A DNA stretch of 64,000 bases from Scenedesmus sp. ARA3. Taxonomy: Eukaryota > Chlorophyta > Chlorophyceae > Sphaeropleales > Scenedesmaceae. The position numbers and the translations under genes were made by a program. The stretch is from contig RWJK01000220.1 in NCBI GenBank assembly GCA_004335835.1, positions 1 through 64,000 of the forward strand, given 5' to 3'. Below, one piece after another: positions 1 through 12,148 of the stretch. Within the stretch, counting starts at the first letter, position 1. Every line of letters begins with the position of its first letter. Under the pieces are notes generated by a model, which made no database searches, was not told the origin of the DNA, and worked only from the letters and a program-made list of their open reading frames with translations.

Positions 1-8
1 GTGGGGTG

Positions 9-484
9 AGTGCGGAACAGGTTGCCTCACTCTCTCAATGGATCTTTTTGTGGAGCAAGTGCATAGTTATGTAGGTCAGCCCTTGTAACTTTCTTGCTTC
101 AAAAAAAAAAAACTCACTGGACGGCTAAAATTCCTACTGGTCGCTTTTCTCCCGTACGTTCCACCAACAAGCATGTGAGGTCTGCACCTGCCTAGGACAG
201 ACATGCGTGGCCAAGCGGAGCGGCCTTTGAAGCGTCGCTACGGACGAATTTTCGAAACTCACTGGACGGCTAAAATTCCTACTGGTCGCTTGGACCTGAC
301 CGAGTGCCCAGACTCCACTAAGATCACAGTCATGCAATGATGACATGTGACGCTCACAACCTTCATGCCTGCAAGTGCACTTCAAGTGCGGAACAGGTTG
401 CCTCACTCTCTCAATGGATCTTTTTGTGGAGCAAGTGCATAGTTATTTAGGTCAGCCCTTGTAACTTTTTTGCTTCAAAAAAAA
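9..484 (+). repeat. A-tailed retroposon-like repeat, two head-to-tail copies
   Basis: A block at 9-112 recurs at 385-484 (offset 376) with only two visible substitutions in about 100 bases. Each copy ends with a TGTAA motif (84-88 and 460-464) followed about 12 bases later by an A run (101-112, 12 A; 477-484, 8 A). A second direct repeat, 111-146, recurs at 256-291. TGTAA followed closely by poly(A) is how chlorophyte transcripts end, so this looks like reverse-transcribed and inserted RNA: a SINE, a non-LTR element tail or a retroposed mRNA 3' end. A complete unit would be about 256-484 (roughly 229 bp), with 9-112 the 3' part of an adjoining unit. I see no convincing pol III A/B boxes and no coding capacity, so the family is unnamed. 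Confidence 0.6.
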
Positions 485-643
485 GCTGGTTTACCCAGGA
501 CGACAAATCTGTCAATAGTGGCTGGCACAGCTGCTGAACTATCCACAACTCCATTGCAACAGCTGCGTGAATGCAGCAACGCAGCTGTGAGGCGTTTATT
601 CTACACATAGTACAACGTAAGATTGCAAACAATGACTTTCATG

Positions 644-3600
644 TTAGCCTTCAGCTATTGTGGTGCTGCTTAAGTTTGCAATAGCTTTGGCAGCCACCAG
701 TGTGAGCGTCAAAGTGCCGGTGTAGCCCAATGGGTAATTCATTGCTCTGTCAGCAGAGGGCGCCAGCTTGAAGTCTTGGCTGAGGATGTCGCCCGTCTCA
801 CCCTGCCAAATAGCTGTCAGGTCAGCTTCACAGGTTGCCACACAGTCCACTGTGGCAAGTAACACAATGGGGAAGATCAGTCAGTGAGCAAGTAAGCATT
901 GGCATTAGCTCATGCATATTCTGGTGGACAGGGAAGCGACACAGAAGCACTGCGCCACTGCACAATTTAGTGCATCCATGAGGATGCAGAATCACAATCG
1001 CTTTGCTGCAGTGAGTTTAGTCTGCATGTACTGGAATTATGTGACCACAGGCACAAATCAAAGGTTGTGGCCTCAGGATGTATGTTGACTGTGCTGACAT
1101 AGTCTGCAGAGATCTTGCTGCTTCGCAGGGCTGCAAACATTGCAGCTGCAAAAGGTCCACTATGCGGATTGAACTTGGCTCACCCTGGCTAAAGTCCGAC
1201 ACAACTGGCGCTCTGCTGCTTGCCAGCAGAACAGGTAGAACGGTGCGCGGTGTTTGCCCAGCATCTGCAGCAGCCAGGGCTTGAGCCAAGGCTTTTCCTG
1301 CAGGCGTAGGCTCCAGAGTGATTGGGTTGGCCACAGTGTAGGCTACACAGTAGTTGAAGGCAAGCACACCGTGCCTGTGGTTCACAGCAACAACAGACAG
1401 CAACTCAGCAGCAGCATATGTGCGTGTAACACCAACATGCATGTCGCAAGCCTATCCGTCTAACCACGCATGCATCCATCCTGCTTAAAATGAAGCATGC
1501 AGACGTCATGAAGGCCAGTTATGCTTTTTGATTGAGATGGGTGCCTGACATATTATACAAAGCATGGTAAAGCTGCCTGCATCATCCAGCCTGGTCACCT
1601 TTTTGCAATTGTTGATGTGCATTGATCAGCAGCACTTGTGTAGTCCTCACAGAACATGTGGGCAAGCAGGATGTGCTGCAGCCCAGGGTCATTCAAGGCA
1701 TCAGCAGTGAGCTGAAGGGCCTCCAATTTGAAGTAAATTGTGCTGTCAAGGTTCGTCCACGTCTCAACAGCAGCTGGTGCCTTCCACATCACTGGCGTGC
1801 TGTAGCGCTCATCTGCACCTGCTGCAATGTGAACAGCCTGCAGTGCTCCTGATGCAGGCGCAGTTGTGCCCGGCGTGGCATATGCAGCGCCAAGCAGCAC
1901 TGGCTGCAGCATTGCTGGCATCTGTGGAGTTGGTGCATCTGGTGGCAACTGTTCAGCAGGGCTGATACTGCTGTATCTATGGCTACCAGCTAGCATCTGT
2001 GACGGCAGTTGCGGGCGCTGCATCAGGAAGACTCCCGCGCAAGGCTCAGCCTGCTTGATGCTGCTCTCAACTGCAGCGGCTGCTCTGCTGCTGGTGGTGC
2101 CCACAGCCTGCAAAAGAGGCAGCTCCAGCTGTTGCTGCCGATTAAGTGCTGCAGCGACTGCAGCAGCAGCGCCAAAGCTGACGCCTGCCATGCAGGACAC
2201 CCCAGTGCTAGGTAGCAGCGGCACCACCGTTTGAGGCACGACCTCAGGCTGGCGCTGCAACAACTGTCCCTGCATGCTGCTTGCTGCTGTGCCTTCGGTC
2301 TGATGTGGTGCCAGCGGCACCCGCGCTTGCAGCTGCTTGTTGCTGGTTGCCCTGGGGTTGTGCCAAGCAACACTTATCTGGATGGTGCCAGCAGGCTGTG
2401 CAGCGACTGGGTTGGTCAGGCAGAAGGTACCTTCCACTGGGATGCCCTCAGCCAGTGATGCCAAGGGGACTGTCGCCACCCCTATCAGGGCAGCTGGGCC
2501 AGCAACTGCATCATCAAACACTGCCACCTGCAGCACAGAGCAGCATGCATGTGGGTGCCTTGTAAGTGACTGACTTCAAACAAATATACAGAATTTGAGT
2601 TACTCATGACTAATGACCCATGTGATCACAAGTTGATGACCACTGGTGTCAATTAATGCGGGGCTTGAAGCCTGCAACCGCCATGGCAGTACTACCCTTC
2701 ACCCCACCTGCAGCTGCTCTTGGCGCAGCGCCTGTTCAACGGCCGCGCACTTCAGCAGGCCCCAGCTGGCAGCATCGCCAAACACAGGAGCAGGGCCACG
2801 GGCAACAGCTGTATCGTGGCCGATGTCCCTGCCAGGGGGGGTGTAGTGCGCATAGGGGCACTGCGCATCTATGGAGCCTGCCTGCTGCTGTTGCTGCCTG
2901 ACCACCAAGCTTTGGCAGCTGTGAATGCTGACCAGCAGGAAGGAGGCCTTGGAGGGCTCAGCATCAGCCTGCACACGCACGTAAGCAATATTTCAGGGTT
3001 TCATCCGCACACCGACAGAGTAAATTAGACCTATCCTGCTGCTGACGTTCTCTGCATATGTGCATGTTGAGACAAGCTCACCTGTGCAGCAGCCTGCTGA
3101 AGAACTTGCTGTACACTGTTGATGTCTCCGCCGACAGCTTGGGTATCAGCTGGTATGGATTGAGCTGCTGCAGCAGCCTCATGCTCCTGCTGCTGGCTCT
3201 GTGTTGATTTGTACTGCAGCAAGAGTTTGTCCATCGGCTTGGCCACGCGTAAGCCCACTCGCAGTCTGCCAAGCTGCTGCCCTGCAGAGCCTACAATGTC
3301 TAGGTGGTGCCAGGACCTGTGCCCACCCAGCGCTGCAGCAAAGCAACACAGAAAGTAGGCAGCATGTTGACTAAAGGATCTGCACCACCCTCACAACTAC
3401 TAGCCACAACAGCAAAACAGCATATGGTGCACTGTACAGCTGCCACCAGCAGACGCATGCAGCTGATGAGCGCAGTAATTCTACTACACCTCAGCTAAGC
3501 TGTGGCCGGCAATACAAAGAGCCGCCTCCACCCCTCAACTCACCAGCACCGACCTCCAGGTCCTGCAGCAGCAGCTGCAGGGGCAGGCGCGCCGCTCCCA

Positions 3601-6600
3601 CCGCCACAGCGTCCAGGCCACGTGCCTCAAACAGCTCCAGCTCCAGCTGCTGCTGCACCAGGTAGTCCAGCAGGAAGCTGTCGGCCTCCACCACGTACTG
3701 CACTGTGGTGTTGTACGTTGGGGTGGTGCCGGGTGCCTGTGGTGTGGCCTGGCTGTCGTGAAGGAAGAAGTCCCATACCACAAATGTGCTGGCATCGGCA
3801 GGGAATGCACCAGCCTGCAAGCACACATTTCAGTGTCAGTTGTGCGGCCAACTAGCGCACACAGTAACATCTTTCCTGAACCTGCTGCTTCCCTGAGCGC
3901 AGCGTCTTCACTAGTTCAGCTGTTATACTTGCTCAAAGCAGCAGAACATCACCTGCCAGCTGCAGCGACTCACCGTTAGGACTGCCTCCGCCACCACCAC
4001 CTCGATCACATTCTCGTGGGGCCCCAGGCCAGCTGACACATCCTCCAAACTGGTGTGCGCGCCTGCTGCCATAGCCCCCAGCCCCACGCGGCTCACACGC
4101 ACGCCTGCACCGTCACCACCTGACGGAGCCGCCATGCTGGCACGCACAGCCGCCCTGCTGAGGCCGCTGTATGCGCCACGCAGTTGCGCCTCCAGCTTGC
4201 GGATGCGTTCATCCCTGCTGTCAAGCTCACGCCGCAGCTTGGCCAGCTGCTGCATTGCGTCGCTCTTAGCGGCCGCCAGTGCACACTGCGCCTCCTCCAG
4301 TGCTGCCTTGGCCTCCAGGCTGATGGTGGCCTCGGTGTCCAGCAGCTTGCGCACCTGCGCTCAGGGCAACGCCGTACAAAGCACGGATGTTGAACAATAA
4401 GGACTTCCAAAGTATGCATTGATTCCCTGTTCAACACTTGAGGTATGTGTGACATACAGTTGGCGCCAACAATGCACAGCAGCCCCTGCATGGTAGAACT
4501 AAACATCATTGCTTCCGAGCTGGCCATGGTGTTTCCTTTGGTGGCTGACGTGCTTGTCCTAAGAATGCTTCCTGCATGCTGTTAAAGCACAGCAGCTGCT
4601 TGGAGCGCCAAAGGCTGCCGACATTGCACTGCACCGTGCATGCCCCGCCCACCTTGTCCAGCTCCCCTGCCTCCAGTGCCATGGCCTGCCTCAGCTGGGC
4701 CAGCTCCAGCCGCAGCTCAGCCTCGCTCTTGCTCTCATCAGGCTGCAGGCTCTTTGTCAGGCTGGAGCCAGCATACCCTGCTGCACCACTGGCGGCGCCC
4801 TCAGCAGCAGCAGCTGCTGCTGCATGGTCTGCCCTGCGGTACACCTCCAGCTTGTCCAGTGCAGCTCGCAGCTCCAGCTCGCAGCTGACCAGCCTCATCT
4901 TGGCCTCGCCCAGCTCACGCACCAGGCGGCGGTGCTCCTCAGGCGACACGCCCTCCATCTGCAGCAGCGGGGAGAGTCGGGTTGCGCAGCAGTGGTCATC
5001 AGCTGCTCTCTCACACTCAGAACAGACGCATGTTCTGTGTGGAGACACATGCAAGCACAACAGCGCTTCTTCTACGCACCAATAAAGCGGCAAAGCTGCT
5101 GCACGTCAACACAGTGACACCCTGCCATGATGACAAGCACGCCAGTCAAGTCGGCTTGAGATTGTGAGGGAGGACTCACCTGTCTCTTGAGCGACGCAAT
5201 CTCCCGCCTGAGCTCCGCCTCCCGCGCCTCGGTCATGGCGCGCTCGCGCCGTGCAGCCAGCAGCTCCTCACGCAGTGAGCGCACCTGCAGCAGGCAACAG
5301 TGAGCAGCTACTTTGAGCCACAGGCAACACAACACCAGCAGCATTCATACGGCACTGAGGACTATGTGTGATGTTGTGATTGCATCACTGTCTTCTCAGC
5401 TGTCGTGTGGCAACAGCCAAAGTGTGAGGTGTAACAACCACCCACCTCTGCCAGGGCACTGCCGGGTGCTGCAAAGGCCTTGCTCTGCAGCTCCAAGTAG
5501 TCCTTCTCAAGCTTCAGCCGCTCAGCACTGCACACGCGCGGCCGCATTATACCAAGTGTCAGCATTCTCATGCAAGCACAGCGGAAGGCTTGTGTACAGC
5601 TAGGTGATCACATGTTGCCTTCAAAGCCACCCATGCTGTTGTCAAACATTATTAAAACCAATGTTTTGCCTGAAACTGCTGAATGCCTACTGCCTCTTGT
5701 CATTGTAAAGCCCTGCCTGCTCACCGCTCTGCTGCCACGGCTGCTGCCAGCTCCTTGGTGCGTGCTGCCTCCAGCTTAGCCGCTGCTGCCGCCTCCTCGA
5801 GGGACATGCGGCGCGCAGCCTCAGCATGCAGCGCCGAGTGTGTGTCATCCAGGGCCTTCTGCATCTTCTCCGCTGTGGCCTTGACAGCGTCCAGCTCTAG
5901 TTTGTGCTCCACATACCTGCAAATGAGTGGGCAGCATTGTGTGCAGGACACAGCAGCACTTGCGCACCCAATGCTGTTGGTCTGCCAGTATCATTGTCTA
6001 CAAGGCAGCCACATGCTGACAACAAGGAAGCAGGGCACACACACTACTTTCAAGTCACGTGCTGCCATCAGTTGTTGCCAGAGCTAAATCAGTTGATTGC
6101 GTGTGCACAAACACACAAACATGTACCGCAACAAGCAGCCCACCTTTTCTTGAAGGCTGCTGCAGTGAACCAGGCCTTGCGCATCTCAGCATCGTAGTCA
6201 CCAACCTGCAGCAGTGACAGTGCTGAAAGTGGTCAGCTTCTCTGCAGAGGGCAAGGCGCACTTGCCGGTACTTCTGCAACTTTTAGTGCAGTATGTCGGC
6301 CATGCCCCTCTGTGCATTGCCTGCCATTGCAGTGCACAGCAGCAGTGCTCATGCCGCCGCACCTCTGTGCTGGCCACCACGTCCAGGCTGAGGAAGTCGT
6401 TCTCCAGCTCAGCCAGGCGCGACTGGTAGCGCGCCACCTCGCCACGCAGCGCCTCAACCTGCCGCAGCAATGGCGGCAAGCAACACAGGCCAGCAACACA
6501 AGTAAGCAACACATGCAGGCAACAGAAGGTTTGTGCAGGCAAGCACACAAGATGCAGGGGTGCATGCAGCAGCAGAGAATGGTGTTGCAAGCATCTCAAT

Positions 6601-9600
6601 AGGTTGCACAACTGACCCAAGCGTGCAGCCCATGGCGGTGGCACCCCCTCACCTGCTGGCTGCTGACTGTGCCAGTGCTGCTCTTGGCATGTGCCAGCTC
6701 AGCCTCCAGTGCTGCAACCCTCTCACTGAGGTATGCCTCCTTGAGAGATGCCATGCCACCAGCCAGGCTGCCCGCCAAATCAGCGCCGATGCCATTGCTG
6801 CGCCTGCTGGCATTGGCCCCTGCCCTGCCCTGCTGCCGGCCCAGAGCCTTGTCCCTGCCTGCTGCTGCCGGTGTGGCTGCTGCGGGCGCTGCTGTGGACT
6901 GTGTGGCAGCAGTGCAGCTGGTGAGGCTGGTGCTGGTGGTGCTTTGGCGGCTGTCAGGCCTGTCAGGCCCTGCACATGCTGGCAATGCACCTAGGGGCAC
7001 CTTGGCCAGCTTCAGCAGCTGCAGCGCTGCGTATACGTCTGTCAAGCTGTGGCGGGTGCTGCCGGTTACGTCCCACTCATGCAGCACCACCAGCAGGTAC
7101 TGGCCCTCCCTGGGGCTCAAGTCTGCACAACGAAAAAGCAGCAAGAAAAGCTGACGGTCAGCAGTACCCTGGCTTGGCACGCTGGCAGTTGCTGCAACAA
7201 CACAGTTCACATACATAAAGATAAACAAATACACTCAAGATGCAAGAAAACCTGCCTGGGCTGGCGAAGCAACGTATAAGTTTGAGCGCACCTGGCATCA
7301 GGTGCTGCTGCTGCAGCAGCTCCACCACCTGCATGGCGCCCAGGCAACCATCCTGACCTGCAGCCTGCTCAAAGGCAGCAGCTACTGCGCGCGGCTCCTG
7401 GCGCAGCAGGCGCCGCACAGACAGCAGTGCCTCGTTCACCGCGAGGTCACGGCCCTGCCGCACAGCATCACCTGCAGATCGGGCGCAACACAGTAATGAA
7501 GCTGCGGCAGGTGTACCATAACAGCAGGCTAGCCGAAGCAACTTAAAGGCGTTCTGCCACTACTCCGACCGATACAAATGTGTCGTATTCGCAGTGCAGC
7601 TTGTCAAGCGTTTGTATGGCACACCAGCAACCAAGCTGTGCACTCACGTGCGCTCAGCAGGTCACGTGCTGCTGCTTCAAACTGCTCCAGCTGCACTGCC
7701 TGCTGCTGCCCCTGCCCCAACTGCAGCCGCAGCCATGCCAACAATTCAACAGCCTCTTTGTGAGCGACAGCAGGCAGCAGCGCTGCCATGAACGCTTGCA
7801 GGTCCCTGCTATCGATGACGCCGGCTGAAGCACTGCTGCAGCTGCCGTTTGTGCAGCCGCCTTTACTGATGAGGTGCTGCAGGGTTTCCACAAGCCTGCT
7901 GCTACTGCTGCTGTCGGCCGGCCGGCTGCGGACAGGCCCTGGGCTCTGACTGCGGTGGTTCACAGCATCTGCCAATGCCCGGAATGCGGCATCCAGGCGT
8001 CCCTTGCAGCCCAACTGTATGCTGGAGGTGGCAGATGCCTTGTACCCTGCATTAGACAAAACGGTAAAGGCGCATGAGCGGCATAATTAGAGCACAACCT
8101 GCTGCGGCGGCATGCCATATGTCTTTCACAGCATGTGAGTTGCGCACTGCTCATTAGCGATGTTTGTAAACATGCCAGCAGGTGCGTTGCTAAGCTTGGT
8201 TTGCACACACAGCACTGCCATGGCTGTGCAGGCCATCACACAGCAGCACATCTGCATCCTGCAAGCCTGCCACTCACCAACTGGCCTAGGCCAATGCCCG
8301 TCCGGCACATCCGTCATCACGCGACCGCTGCTGCGCTCCCACAGGTAGCAGGCGCCACCCTCGCAGAGGGTCTCCAGCAGCCAGCTGCCGCAGCAGCCTT
8401 CAGCATCCTGGCCGGCTGCAGGCGCCCCAGCAGCGCCCAGGCTGTCCATGCCGACTGCTGCAGCGCCACCTGCTGCCATCAGGCGCTGCTCGTAAAAGTG
8501 CACCAGCTGCTGCAGCTCCTTGATGCTGGCCTCATAGCGCGCAGCTGTGTCTGCAGGAACTGCTGCTGCCATGTGCTGCTGCAGCGCGGCATTCTGTTCA
8601 CGAAGCGCAACCAGCTCTTCCTGCTGCACTGCAAAGCGCCTGCCTGCTTCCTCACTCCAGTACTCCTGCTCTGCTGCCGCCTTGCGTGCTGCGCTGCGTG
8701 CTGCTGCACTGCCTCCCAGGCTGCGCTCAGCCTCGCCCAGCTTGCGCACTAGGGAGCGCTGCTCGCGCAGGGCTGCCTCAAGGCGCCGGCGGTGCTCCTC
8801 TGCTGCTGCACGGTAGTCACTGGAACGCTTCTTCTCCCTGGGGCGCAGCACAGCATCAGGTAAGGCAGCATTTCAGCATGTGGGCAATGACAGGAAAGCC
8901 TGGTGTTGGGCGTGGTCAGCTTGCTGCAGCACCGCAGGATGCAACGCCTGTCCTGATGCTGGCACTTGCAGGAACAGCTGCTTCCCTAAACAGCTGCAGC
9001 CATATCTTGATGTCAGCTGCTGTGCCACTACCGCTGAGCATGCCCACCTTGCCAACTTGCTGGACAGCTCGCTGTTCTCTGCCTGCAGCTGCTGTATTTG
9101 GCGCTGTGCATCTAGCAGCTGCTGTGCTGTGCTGCCTCTGGCACCCTGGTCTGAGCGCACAAGTGCACGCTTTGCTGCCTCTTCAGTGCGGGCCAGCTGA
9201 GCAGCAAGCCTGCAGGGTGCATGCAAGCCGGGTGAGCACAGCAGTGCAAGCTTAAATAAATGACTGTGCCCTGATGACGTAGAGTGTATGCCACGTGGGC
9301 TTGATGCACATGCAGTAAAGATGTAGTAGCTGTTTGATTGATACTCACGTGCTCCAGATGTGCTTGCTGCACATGTTGCTGCTAGCAACCTTTCATCGCG
9401 CAAATTTTGTTAAATGCCAAGCAGACTATTGCTGTTTGCGGCTGAAGCACCACAGCAGGCCTCACTGTTTTATCTTGAGCTCATCCTTGCCCTCCTTCTG
9501 CTTTGCAGCTCGGTACTCCTCCACCATGCGGTGATATGTGTCATGGTCAACCTGTTCAAGCGGTACAGTAGGCAGGCCATGGTCAGCTGACATGAGCAGT

Positions 9601-9835
9601 GGTCCTGCCAAGACACCTGCATGTGCAGCAGCTGCTGTGGCAGTAACTTTGCAGAGCTGCAGGCATCATCACGACTCCGGTGCTGCATAACATTTACCTG
9701 TCCATTGCCTGACCATGCATATCTGATAGTTGGCTTCGCTGAAATTGGCCCGCTTTGGAATGAGGCTAGAGACTCCTGATCGGCCTCTCTTCCTGCTGAG
9801 GTCATGGCCCGGGACGCATTGAGACGTCCAGCCAT
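644..9835 (-). CDS. RPGRIP1L: RPGRIP1L/NPHP8-like ciliary transition-zone scaffold
   Basis: Twenty-one exons give about 1,794 aa (exons: 9698-9835, 9466-9551, 9048-9209, 8278-8837, 7648-8046, 7292-7471, 6653-7122, 6363-6458, 6144-6205, 5725-5916, 5446-5527, 5180-5284, 4653-4958, 3974-4354, 3544-3814, 3082-3290, 2708-2968, 1599-2527, 1184-1374, 1032-1130 or 1032-1145, 644-849); every junction is in phase. Order: N-terminal coiled coil (about aa 45-260), globular insert (about 265-620), coiled coil (about 630-1070), C2 domain (1074-1233; FVVWDFFLHD, TTVQYVVEADSFLLDYL), second C2 (about 1245-1375; QVAVFDDAVAG, IGVATVPLASLAEG), Q/A-rich linker, and a C-terminal RPGR-interacting C2-like domain (about 1577-1790, ending GYTGTLTLTLVAAKAI). 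This C2-C2-RID order is specific to RPGRIP1/RPGRIP1L, which builds the gate at the cilium base. Start: the ATG at 9833-9835 opens the first in-phase exon; an in-frame ATG also lies at 9854-9856. Confidence 0.88.
6653..8837 (-). other. Non-coiled insert between the coiled coils of the RPGRIP1L homologue
   Basis: Exons 4-7 interrupt the coiled-coil half. The end of exon 4 has a Trp-rich segment with YLWERSSGRVMTDVP then HWPRPVG. Exons 5-7 carry helix-loop-helix-like stretches: AGVIDSRDLQAFM in exon 5, a GQDG-containing loop in exon 6 and HEWDVTGSTRHSLTD in exon 7. Spacing resembles EF-hands (Gly at loop position 6 and Ile/Leu at 8 in the first two), but the acidic ligands are mostly missing, so calcium binding is doubtful. 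Animal RPGRIP1L, as I know the family, is plain coiled coil here. Exon phases are continuous across all four exons, so this is part of the gene and not a separate one. Domain identity is inference. Confidence 0.5.
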
Positions 9836-10494
9836 GTCGTAGTGTGTTAAAACCACTCAAAATTCATCTTTGGATATCATCCAGCTCAAGCAGTCGTCAC
9901 TTTGCAACAGGCACTACATGCACACAATCGACATCGCAGGTCTGCAAGTTCGTCAGCAAAGCGAATTGTACTTGATATCTTTGAATACTGTGAACGTGTA
10001 AACCATGCCGACTGTTGCTTGTACGCGTCAGGCATGACACATGCAAACCCTAGCATTGACTGCTTTCAAAGTTCGCGCAGTAGGCGTGGCCAGGCAGTCG
10101 CCGGCACGATGTGCTCTGCAACAAATGTCCGATTCCATCCGTTTCCCGCCTGCCATCCCTTTGGCAGTCACACGATGCAGCCCTGCTGCAATCAAGCAGG
10201 CAAGCTCAGCAGTCATCACTGCTTGGCAGGCTGATGCACACGATGCGACAAGCACTGCTGCGCTTTTCAGCAGACACAACAGAACCAAACAAGGCAGGGC
10301 TGATGCATAGCATGCAGTGCTACTTTCGACACCACCTGCTGCGTTAACATAAGCTTGGTGATCAGCCCAGCAACAAGCACTGATATAGCCACCAGCTGCT
10401 GAAACCGGTCCCAGGCACTGATCTCAGATGCACAGTGGCATCAAGACCTCTGCTGTGGACTTTTGGCAAGTTAGCGCCAAGCACCACATAGCAG
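9836..10494. other. Intergenic: 3' flank of METTL2-like gene and upstream region of RPGRIP1L-like gene
   Basis: Both neighbours are read leftwards, so this 659-bp stretch should hold the 3' UTR of the methyltransferase and the promoter and 5' UTR of the RPGRIP1L homologue. I find no TGTAA on the minus strand here, no RNA gene and no coding similarity; short open frames on both strands look random. Confidence 0.5.
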
Positions 10495-11494
10495 TCACCT
10501 TGGTCGATGGAGAGGTCTTCTGAAGACGCCATGGACAAACGTGCGCCGCAGCTCTAATCCTGATTTCCTGTTCCTGTTGAAGACGCACACGTACTCGCAC
10601 TCCACCACCTCCAGCCCTGCTGCTGCTGCCAGGCCAGCCAGCTCCTCAGTGGTGTAGAAGTAGGCCAGCGTGCCATCACCACGCTTGTAGATGTGCCGCC
10701 CTATGCACTGCAGGTGGCAGCAGTACGTGGCAGCGTAGCAGCGTCACAGCAACAAGAGACAGTCAGTCGCAGTTGCAGGATGTTGCTTTGCTGCTTCCCA
10801 ACATGACCGTGACCAAGCCCCGGCTGTAGTGCACCAGGGCTGCGCAGCAAGCCAGAAGAAGCCAGGTTCTGCTGTTGCTGTTGCTGATGCTGTTGCTGCT
10901 GCCCACCTGCTCTGGCGGGATGCGCAGCTGCACCATGTCATACAGCGCGTGGTCTCGCACACACAGCAGGCCCCCGGGTCGTAGGCTGGCAGCCGCGTTC
11001 TGCATCATCCGCAGCATGCCTGCAGGCTCCACAGCACTCAGCGTGAACATGATCAGCGCCACATCAGCGCAGCAGCTGGCCAGCTGCTGCGCCAGGCCAG
11101 GGTCGGTGCCGTCCGCCACGAAGGACGTGCAGCGCTGCGGCGCCAGGCCCAGCAGTTGCATGGCGCCCTGCAGCTGCTCCAGGCACGTGGCGCTCACGTC
11201 ACACACAGTGACCTGCGCCTGCGGCTGAGCCCGCATCACGGGCAGGATGCTGGAGCCGCAGCCCGCGCCTATCTCCACGATGTGCTGCGGGTGCGCTGGT
11301 GGCGCCAGGCAGGGGAACTCCAGCAGCAGGTAGCGGCGCTCCTTGTAGAAGCGTGCTGAGGGGTGTGCGCGGTAGAACACCTCCCACTCATTGCTGCTAC
11401 CAGGCTGCTGGCATGCTGCTGCTTGCAAGACAGGTGCAGCAACCGGCACTGCTCCTTCGGCTTGCTGTTGTATATCTCGCAGCTGCAGCTGTGT

Positions 11495-11539
<45 letters not shown>

Positions 11540-12148
11540 GTGCCACTGCTGGCCAGCACTGCCAGTCTCCCCTTGCTGTTGCTGGTGTTGTAACACTGCA
11601 GCTCTTGAACTGCTTGTCTGTCTGCTGCTGCTGCTGCTGCTAGCAGCGCTGCTATCATGCTGCTTGTGCTGATGCAGCCTCTGCAGGAAAGCAGCAACTG
11701 CTGACAGCGGCTGGCCACTTTCCTCTGACAGCTGTGCAGCTTGCCGCACAGCAGCAGGTGCAGCTGCCCACTGCTTCTCAACCAGCTCAGCTGTTTGATG
11801 TGCATGCTCCTGCCAGTCAAAGTCGCTGCTGTGATATTCTGCTGCTAGCGGATTTTGTTGCCCAACATATGCTGGGCATGCCAGGCTGCTGCTGCCGCTG
11901 CTGCTGCTGCTCACATGCTGCTCCTGCTGGTGCTGTCGACTAGCTGGACCTGCTGGGCCCATTAAATCTATATGGGGATGTACAAACAAGCGCTGCAGTT
12001 TGGCAGCGGTGACTCCGGGCACTGGTGGGCGCGTTCTGATGGCGTGTTGTACTCTCATTTGTGTTAGCGCAAGCCACGCATGTCGCAACGCATATAACAT
12101 GGTGGAAGTCGGGATTGGGAAACTTCCATTGCATACGAACGGCGGCAC
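10495..12148 (-). CDS. tRNA (cytosine-3) methyltransferase, METTL2/METTL6/METTL8 family
   Basis: Two exons (10907-12148 and 10495-10707, phase 0) give up to 484 aa. The family installs N3-methylcytidine at position 32 of tRNA anticodon loops using S-adenosylmethionine. Family marks: an N-terminal block NPLAAEYHSSDFDWQEH like the HNAWDNVEW region of METTL2, WEVFYRAHPSARFYKERRYL (about aa 254), SAM motif I VEIGAGCGSS (about aa 290), LIMFTLSAVEPAGM, RPGGLLCVRDHALYDMVQLR, and a second exon with YKRGDGTLAYFYTTEELAGL. Between the N-terminal block and the catalytic core lies about 120 residues of Q/S/A-rich sequence including a Gln run. The start is uncertain: 12148 is the longest, and a methionine 16 codons later starts MLYALRHAWLALTQMRV, which could be a mitochondrial presequence. 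The gene is head-to-head with the GT90 gene. Confidence 0.85.
11496..11540 (-). repeat. CAG/CTG tract encoding polyglutamine in the methyltransferase
   Basis: An almost pure CTG run on the + strand reads as about 14 consecutive glutamines after QQWH in the minus-strand gene. It sits in the linker between the tRNA-family N-terminal block and the SAM-binding core, so length variation should be tolerated. Confidence 0.9.

Noticed and set aside
134..406. Minus-strand open frame of 90 codons at the left edge
   Set aside because: It overlaps the A-tailed repeat copies, has no family features and no splice partners.
644..2536. Stand-alone C2-domain gene
   Set aside because: Exon phases and domain order link it to the upstream coiled-coil exons as the C-terminal third of an RPGRIP1L homologue.
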